From contig CATKHE010000196.1 in NCBI GenBank assembly GCA_949747935.1, positions 1 to 9,807 of the forward strand: a stretch of 9,807 nucleotides of DNA, read 5' to 3'. The notes under the pieces are model-generated. The model was not told the DNA's origin and did no database searches. It saw nothing but the letters and a program-made list of their open reading frames with translations. A program made the translations under genes and the position numbers. Below, in pieces: positions 6,350 to 9,807 of this stretch (its first letter is position 1; every line of letters begins with the position of its first letter). The stretch is from an uncultured Eubacteriales bacterium. GTDB taxonomy: Bacteria; Bacillota_A; Clostridia; Oscillospirales; Oscillospiraceae.

Positions 6350-7669
6350 ATGATCAGTAATTACAGAAGTAAATTTGTCACCCCGGAGGTGGCCGCCCGG
6401 GCGGTCCGCCCAGGAGATTGGGTGGATTATGGCTTTGGGGCGGGCTTTCCAGAGCTGATGGACCGGGCTCTGGCCCAACGGAAGGGGGAGCTGCGGGATG
6501 TGAAGATCCGCGGCGGGCTGGTGATCCGTCCCAGAATCGAGGTGGTGGAACAGGACCCGGAGCAGAGCGCCTTCCGCTACTACAGCTGGCATATCGGCGA
6601 CTACGAGCGGAAGCTTCAGAGCCGGGGGCTGGTCAGCTTTATGCCTATGCTCCTGCGGTATCTGCCTGGCCTGTACCGGAATCACATCCGGGTGGACACG
6701 GCTTTCGTCCCGGTGTCCAAGCCGGATCATCAGGGCTTCTGCGGCCTGGGCATCTCCAATTACGCCTGGCGGACCATCTTTGAGAAGGCCCGCACCGTGG
6801 TGTTTGAAATCAATGAGCGTCTCCCCACCCTCCAGGGGGTGGACGGCTCCCATCAGGTCCACCTCTCTGAGGCCGACCTGATTGTGGAGGGGGAGCATGA
6901 GCCTCTGCCCGTCCGTACTTATAAGGACCCCTCCCCAGTGGAGATTGAAATCGCGAAGCGGGTTGTCAGTGAGATTCCAAACGGGGCGGTTCTGTCTCTT
7001 GGCGTGGGCGGCGTTCCCTTTACTGTGGCCCGGATGATCGCCGAATCTGACTTGAAGGACCTGGGCTGTCATACCGGCACCATCAGCGACGCCTTTCTGG
7101 CCCTCCACAACGCAGGCAAGCTGACCAACCGCCGCAAGGAGGTGGACACCGGATATTCCACTTGGAATCTGGCGATGGGTTCTGAGGAGCTGTATGACTG
7201 GCTGCGGGAGTCCCCGGAGCTGTTCCGGCCGGCGGATGTGGACTATGTCCATTCCCCCGAGCGGATTGGCAGGATGAGGAATGTAATCAGCATCAACGGC
7301 GGGGTGGAGCTGGACCTGATGGGACAGGAGAATGCGGAATCTGCGGGGATCCGGCAGCTCTCCGGTACAGGCGGACAGCTGGATTTCCTGGAGGGCGCCT
7401 TCCGTTCTGAGGGTGGCAAGGGATTTATCTGCCTGGCGTCCACCCACAAAAGGAAGGACGGCTCTCTGAAATCTAACATACTGCCGTTCATTCCAGGCGG
7501 GAGCACTGTATCGGCTCCCCGGAGCGCGGTCCAGTATGTGGTGACAGAATACGGCACGGCGAAGCTGTCCGGTCTGTCCCTGCGGGAGCGAGCGGAGGCT
7601 ATGGCCGCCATCGCTCACCCCAGCTTCCGCGGCGAATTGATCCGCTATGCCCAGGAGAACTTTCGATAA
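6350..7669 (+). CDS. Acetyl-CoA hydrolase/transferase family protein with the catalytic Glu position replaced by Gly
   Basis: The 439-residue protein belongs to the family of 4-hydroxybutyrate and butyryl-CoA:acetate CoA-transferases. Family landmarks in order are SLGVGGVPFTV in the middle, GQENAESAG, GTGGQLDFLEGAFRSEGG, VVTEYGTAKLSG and IAHPSFR near the end. These enzymes normally move CoA through a glutamyl-CoA thioester on a Glu in a segment reading HTE followed a few residues on by D (Glu238 in the Clostridium aminobutyricum enzyme, from memory). Here the aligned segment is LGCHTGTISDAF, with Gly243 encoded by GGC at 7076-7078. The loss could mean a changed reaction, a binding role, or an alternative nucleophile. 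Length is normal and nothing suggests decay. The ATG has AGAGGTGG immediately upstream. The gene has its own promoter and terminator. Its place after the oxidoreductase operon suggests it handles the acyl-CoA product, but that is inference. Confidence 0.88.
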   Translation: MISNYRSKFVTPEVAARAVRPGDWVDYGFGAGFPELMDRALAQRKGELRDVKIRGGLVIRPRIEVVEQDPEQSAFRYYSWHIGDYERKLQSRGLVSFMPMLLRYLPGLYRNHIRVDTAFVPVSKPDHQGFCGLGISNYAWRTIFEKARTVVFEINERLPTLQGVDGSHQVHLSEADLIVEGEHEPLPVRTYKDPSPVEIEIAKRVVSEIPNGAVLSLGVGGVPFTVARMIAESDLKDLGCHTGTISDAFLALHNAGKLTNRRKEVDTGYSTWNLAMGSEELYDWLRESPELFRPADVDYVHSPERIGRMRNVISINGGVELDLMGQENAESAGIRQLSGTGGQLDFLEGAFRSEGGKGFICLASTHKRKDGSLKSNILPFIPGGSTVSAPRSAVQYVVTEYGTAKLSGLSLRERAEAMAAIAHPSFRGELIRYAQENFR

Positions 7670-7685
7670 ATATTGTGGAAAGCAG

Positions 7686-7715
7686 AGAAGAAGGCGGAAC
7701 GTCTTCTTCTTTTTT
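7686..7715 (+). terminator. Intrinsic terminator after the CoA-transferase-family gene
   Basis: An 11-bp stem with one G-T pair, AGAAGAAGGCG (7686-7696) and CGTCTTCTTCT (7700-7710), has a GAA loop and is followed by five more T residues. It lies 16 nt after the stop codon. The next 116 nt up to clpC contain no promoter that I can call with confidence. Confidence 0.88.
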
Positions 7716-7831
7716 GTGAGGTCTGAAGGCTTGAAATCGGATAAAAAATTCCTGTCCTCCGCAGGCAGTGGGCTAAACTCCGGAAAATCGGGCATGATGG
7801 TAAAAAGAATTTGCTTCTGAGGTGAACCATC

Positions 7832-9807
7832 ATGTCCGACAGTCAATTCACATCCACCGCCCTGGGGGCCATCCGTCTGGCACAGGAGAATGCCGCCCGG
7901 CTGGGGCACAGCTATGTGGGCAGCGAGCATCTGCTCCTGGGGCTGGCGGGGCAGGAGTTCAGCCCTGCGGCCATGGCCCTGCGCCGGGCGGGGGCGGACA
8001 GCCGGGCGCTGCGGCTGGCCATCGCCCAGCGGGTGGGGACGGGGGTCCCGGCCCGCTCCATCCACCAGGGGCTGACGCCCAACTGCTGTATGGCCATCCA
8101 GGGGGCGGTGGAGGAGAGCCGCCGTCTGGGCCAGAATGCAGTCAACTCTGAGCATTTGCTGCTGGGCCTGTTGCGGACCCGGGGCAGTGGAGCTGTCCGG
8201 CTGCTGACCCACTGCGGGGTGGAGACGGACGGGCTGTACCGCTCTGTCTCTGCCTCTTTGGGCGGGGAGGAGGCCCCCGTTCCCAAGCCCCGGCCCCGGG
8301 AGCCGGAGGCCCCCGTTCCCAAGCCCCGGCCCCGGGAGCCGGAGGCCCGCTCCAACGGGGACACCCGTCAGCTGGACCAGTGCGCCCGGGATCTGACCCG
8401 GCTGGCCGCTGAGGGCCGGCTGGACCCAGTGATCGGCCGGAAGGAGGAACTGGGGCGGGTGATTCAGATTCTGTCCCGCCGGACCAAGAACAACCCCGCC
8501 CTCATCGGTGAGCCAGGCGTGGGCAAGACTGCCGTGGTGGAGGGCCTCTCCGCCGCCATCGCCGACGGGACCGCCCCTCAGCATCTGCTGGGCAAACGGA
8601 TCTACGCCCTGGATCTGTCCGCTATGGTGGCGGGCACCAAGTACCGGGGGGAGTTTGAGGAGAAGCTGAAGCACGTCCTCAATGAAGTGCGCCGGGCGGG
8701 GAATATCATCCTGTTCATCGATGAGCTCCACACTATCGTGGGGGCGGGCAGCGCGGAGGGGGCTATTGATGCGGCAAACATCCTCAAGCCCGCCCTGAGC
8801 CGGGGGGAGCTCCAGGTGATCGGAGCCACCACCATCGACGAGTACCGGAAGTATATCGAAAAAGACGCCGCCCTGGAGCGACGGTTCCAACCTGTTACCG
8901 TCAAGGAGCCCAGCCGGGAGGAGACGCTGGAGATCCTCCAGGGCCTCCGGGGCCGGTATGAGGCCCACCACCACCTCATCATCTCGGACAGCGCCCTGGA
9001 GGCGGCGGTAGACCTGTCCTGCCGCTATCTGCCCCAGCGGTTCCTGCCCGACAAGGCCATCGATTTGGTGGATGAGGCGGCCGCCCAGGCCCGGCTGTCG
9101 GGCAAGGCCCTCCCCCCGGAGCTCCAACGGTTGGAGGGCCGGGTGTCTCAGGCGGGACGCCAGCTGGCCGATGCGGTGCGCCGGCAGGACTTCGAACAGG
9201 CCGCCATCCTGCGCAACGTGGAGCGGGACTTCCGCCGGGAGCTGGACGGGGAGCGGCAAAAATGGCAGTCGGGCCAGGGGCAGTTCGCCGTGGAGCCCCA
9301 TCACATCCAGGCGGTGCTGTCCCAGTGGACCGGAGTGCCCATCCAGGACCCGGATGAGGCGGACAAAAAAGCCCTGATGGAGCTGGATGGCCAGCTGCGC
9401 CGCCATCTGCTTGGACAGGACAGAGCGGTGGACGCTGTGGTGAAGGCCATCCGCCGGGGCCGCCTGGGGCTGAAGGACCCCCGCAGGCCGGTGGGCTGTT
9501 TTCTCCTTCTGGGTCCCAGCGGGGTGGGCAAGACCCAGCTGTGCCGGTCGCTGGCCGGGGCCCTCTTTGGCAGCGAGGAGGCTCTGCTCCGCTTTGATAT
9601 GTCGGAGTATATGGAGGCCCACACCGTCTCCCGGCTGCTGGGTTCCCCGCCCGGCTATGTGGGCCACGAGGAGGGGGGACAGCTCACCGAGCGGGTACGG
9701 CGGAACCCCTGGTCGGTGGTGCTGCTGGACGAGCTGGAGAAGGCCCACCGGGACGTGTGGTCCGTCCTCCTCCAGGTGATGGAGGAGGGGGTGCTCACCG
9801 ACGCCCA
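7832..9807 (+). CDS. clpC: ClpC-type AAA+ ATPase, Clp protease unfoldase subunit (3' end cut by window edge)
   Basis: The open frame gives 658 codons and runs off the window; full ClpC proteins are about 810 residues. The N-domain has two Clp_N repeats (about 9-38 and 90-115, each ending SEHLLLGL). A Pro/Arg/Glu linker (about 145-175) contains a 12-residue duplication. The first ATPase domain has Walker A GEPGVGKT (226-233), Walker B ILFIDELH (Asp297, Glu298) and the arginine-finger region ALERRFQP. The middle domain has a single UVR motif (about 447-471), which marks ClpC rather than ClpB. The second ATPase domain has Walker A GPSGVGKT (561-568) and Walker [10 protein letters not shown] (Asp633, Glu634). 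It unfolds proteins and feeds them to ClpP in the cytoplasm. GAGGTGA (7819-7825) sets the ATG. The usual ctsR-mcsA-mcsB neighbours are absent upstream and no CtsR heptad repeat is seen, so this may be a stand-alone or second copy. Any link to the metabolic genes is unproven. Confidence 0.95.
   Translation, partial: MSDSQFTSTALGAIRLAQENAARLGHSYVGSEHLLLGLAGQEFSPAAMALRRAGADSRALRLAIAQRVGTGVPARSIHQGLTPNCCMAIQGAVEESRRLGQNAVNSEHLLLGLLRTRGSGAVRLLTHCGVETDGLYRSVSASLGGEEAPVPKPRPREPEAPVPKPRPREPEARSNGDTRQLDQCARDLTRLAAEGRLDPVIGRKEELGRVIQILSRRTKNNPALIGEPGVGKTAVVEGLSAAIADGTAPQHLLGKRIYALDLSAMVAGTKYRGEFEEKLKHVLNEVRRAGNIILFIDELHTIVGAGSAEGAIDAANILKPALSRGELQVIGATTIDEYRKYIEKDAALERRFQPVTVKEPSREETLEILQGLRGRYEAHHHLIISDSALEAAVDLSCRYLPQRFLPDKAIDLVDEAAAQARLSGKALPPELQRLEGRVSQAGRQLADAVRRQDFEQAAILRNVERDFRRELDGERQKWQSGQGQFAVEPHHIQAVLSQWTGVPIQDPDEADKKALMELDGQLRRHLLGQDRAVDAVVKAIRRGRLGLKDPRRPVGCFLLLGPSGVGKTQLCRSLAGALFGSEEALLRFDMSEYMEAHTVSRLLGSPPGYVGHEEGGQLTERVRRNPWSVVLLDELEKAHRDVWSVLLQVMEEGVLTDA
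8270..8341 (+). repeat. Perfect 36-bp tandem duplication inside clpC
   Basis: Two identical 36-bp units (8270-8305 and 8306-8341) encode [12 protein letters not shown] twice in frame. A third partial unit, GAGGCCC, follows at 8342-8348. The repeat falls in the flexible linker between the N-domain and the first ATPase domain. Exact nucleotide identity, including wobble bases, points to a recent slippage or unequal-exchange event. Confidence 0.95.

Noticed and set aside
7731..7806. TTGAAA at 7731 and TAAAAA at 7801 as clpC promoter elements.
   Set aside because: Neither has a partner hexamer at acceptable spacing, so no promoter is called.
6131..9748. A very long open frame on the minus strand, antisense to the CoA-transferase-family gene and clpC.
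   Set aside because: It lies opposite two clearly real genes and shows the Pro/Gln/Leu/Gly-rich composition of a GC-rich antisense frame. It crosses a terminator and intergenic gaps and has no recognisable domain.

Overview
The window is GC-rich DNA from a strict anaerobe, most likely a high-GC gut Firmicute of the Oscillospiraceae type (Flavonifractor, Intestinimonas or Oscillibacter relatives). The reasons are a ferredoxin-linked 2-oxoacid oxidoreductase, a butyrate-type CoA-transferase homologue, a ClpC ATPase with a UVR-type middle domain, strong AGGAGG-type ribosome sites, GTG starts and intrinsic terminators. The taxonomic call is an inference; no rRNA gene is present.

Layout. (1) Positions 1-755, minus strand: the N-terminal part of a radical SAM protein of the putative DNA modification/repair family, cut by the window edge. 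It has a full-consensus promoter, and its leader holds a perfect 12-bp palindrome overlapping a LexA-like box. (2) From 860, plus strand: a Na+-dependent NSS-family amino acid transporter with its own promoter and terminator. (3) An AraC-family regulator, also with its own promoter and terminator. (4) A tight four-gene operon, 3467-6174, encoding the delta (2[4Fe-4S] ferredoxin), alpha, beta (TPP) and gamma subunits of a 2-oxoacid:ferredoxin oxidoreductase, with ATGA overlaps at two of its three junctions. (5) A CoA-transferase-family gene behind its own promoter, which carries an inverted repeat between the -35 and -10 boxes. (6) A hairpin terminator, then a 3'-truncated clpC gene that runs off the window end.

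How the parts may work together. The transporter, AraC regulator, oxidoreductase and CoA-transferase homologue (922-7669) read as one functional neighbourhood for amino acid oxidation. An amino acid is imported with Na+ and deaminated elsewhere. Its 2-oxoacid is then oxidatively decarboxylated to an acyl-CoA with reduction of ferredoxin, and the CoA would be passed on. The substrate cannot be fixed from sequence; branched-chain or aromatic 2-oxoacids are the natural guess.

The most unusual point is in the last enzyme. The CoA-transferase homologue has Gly243 (motif HTG) where the family normally has the catalytic Glu (motif HTE), while the rest of the family signature is intact. I see no phage, transposon, CRISPR, tRNA or rRNA feature, and no clearly unprecedented multi-gene system.
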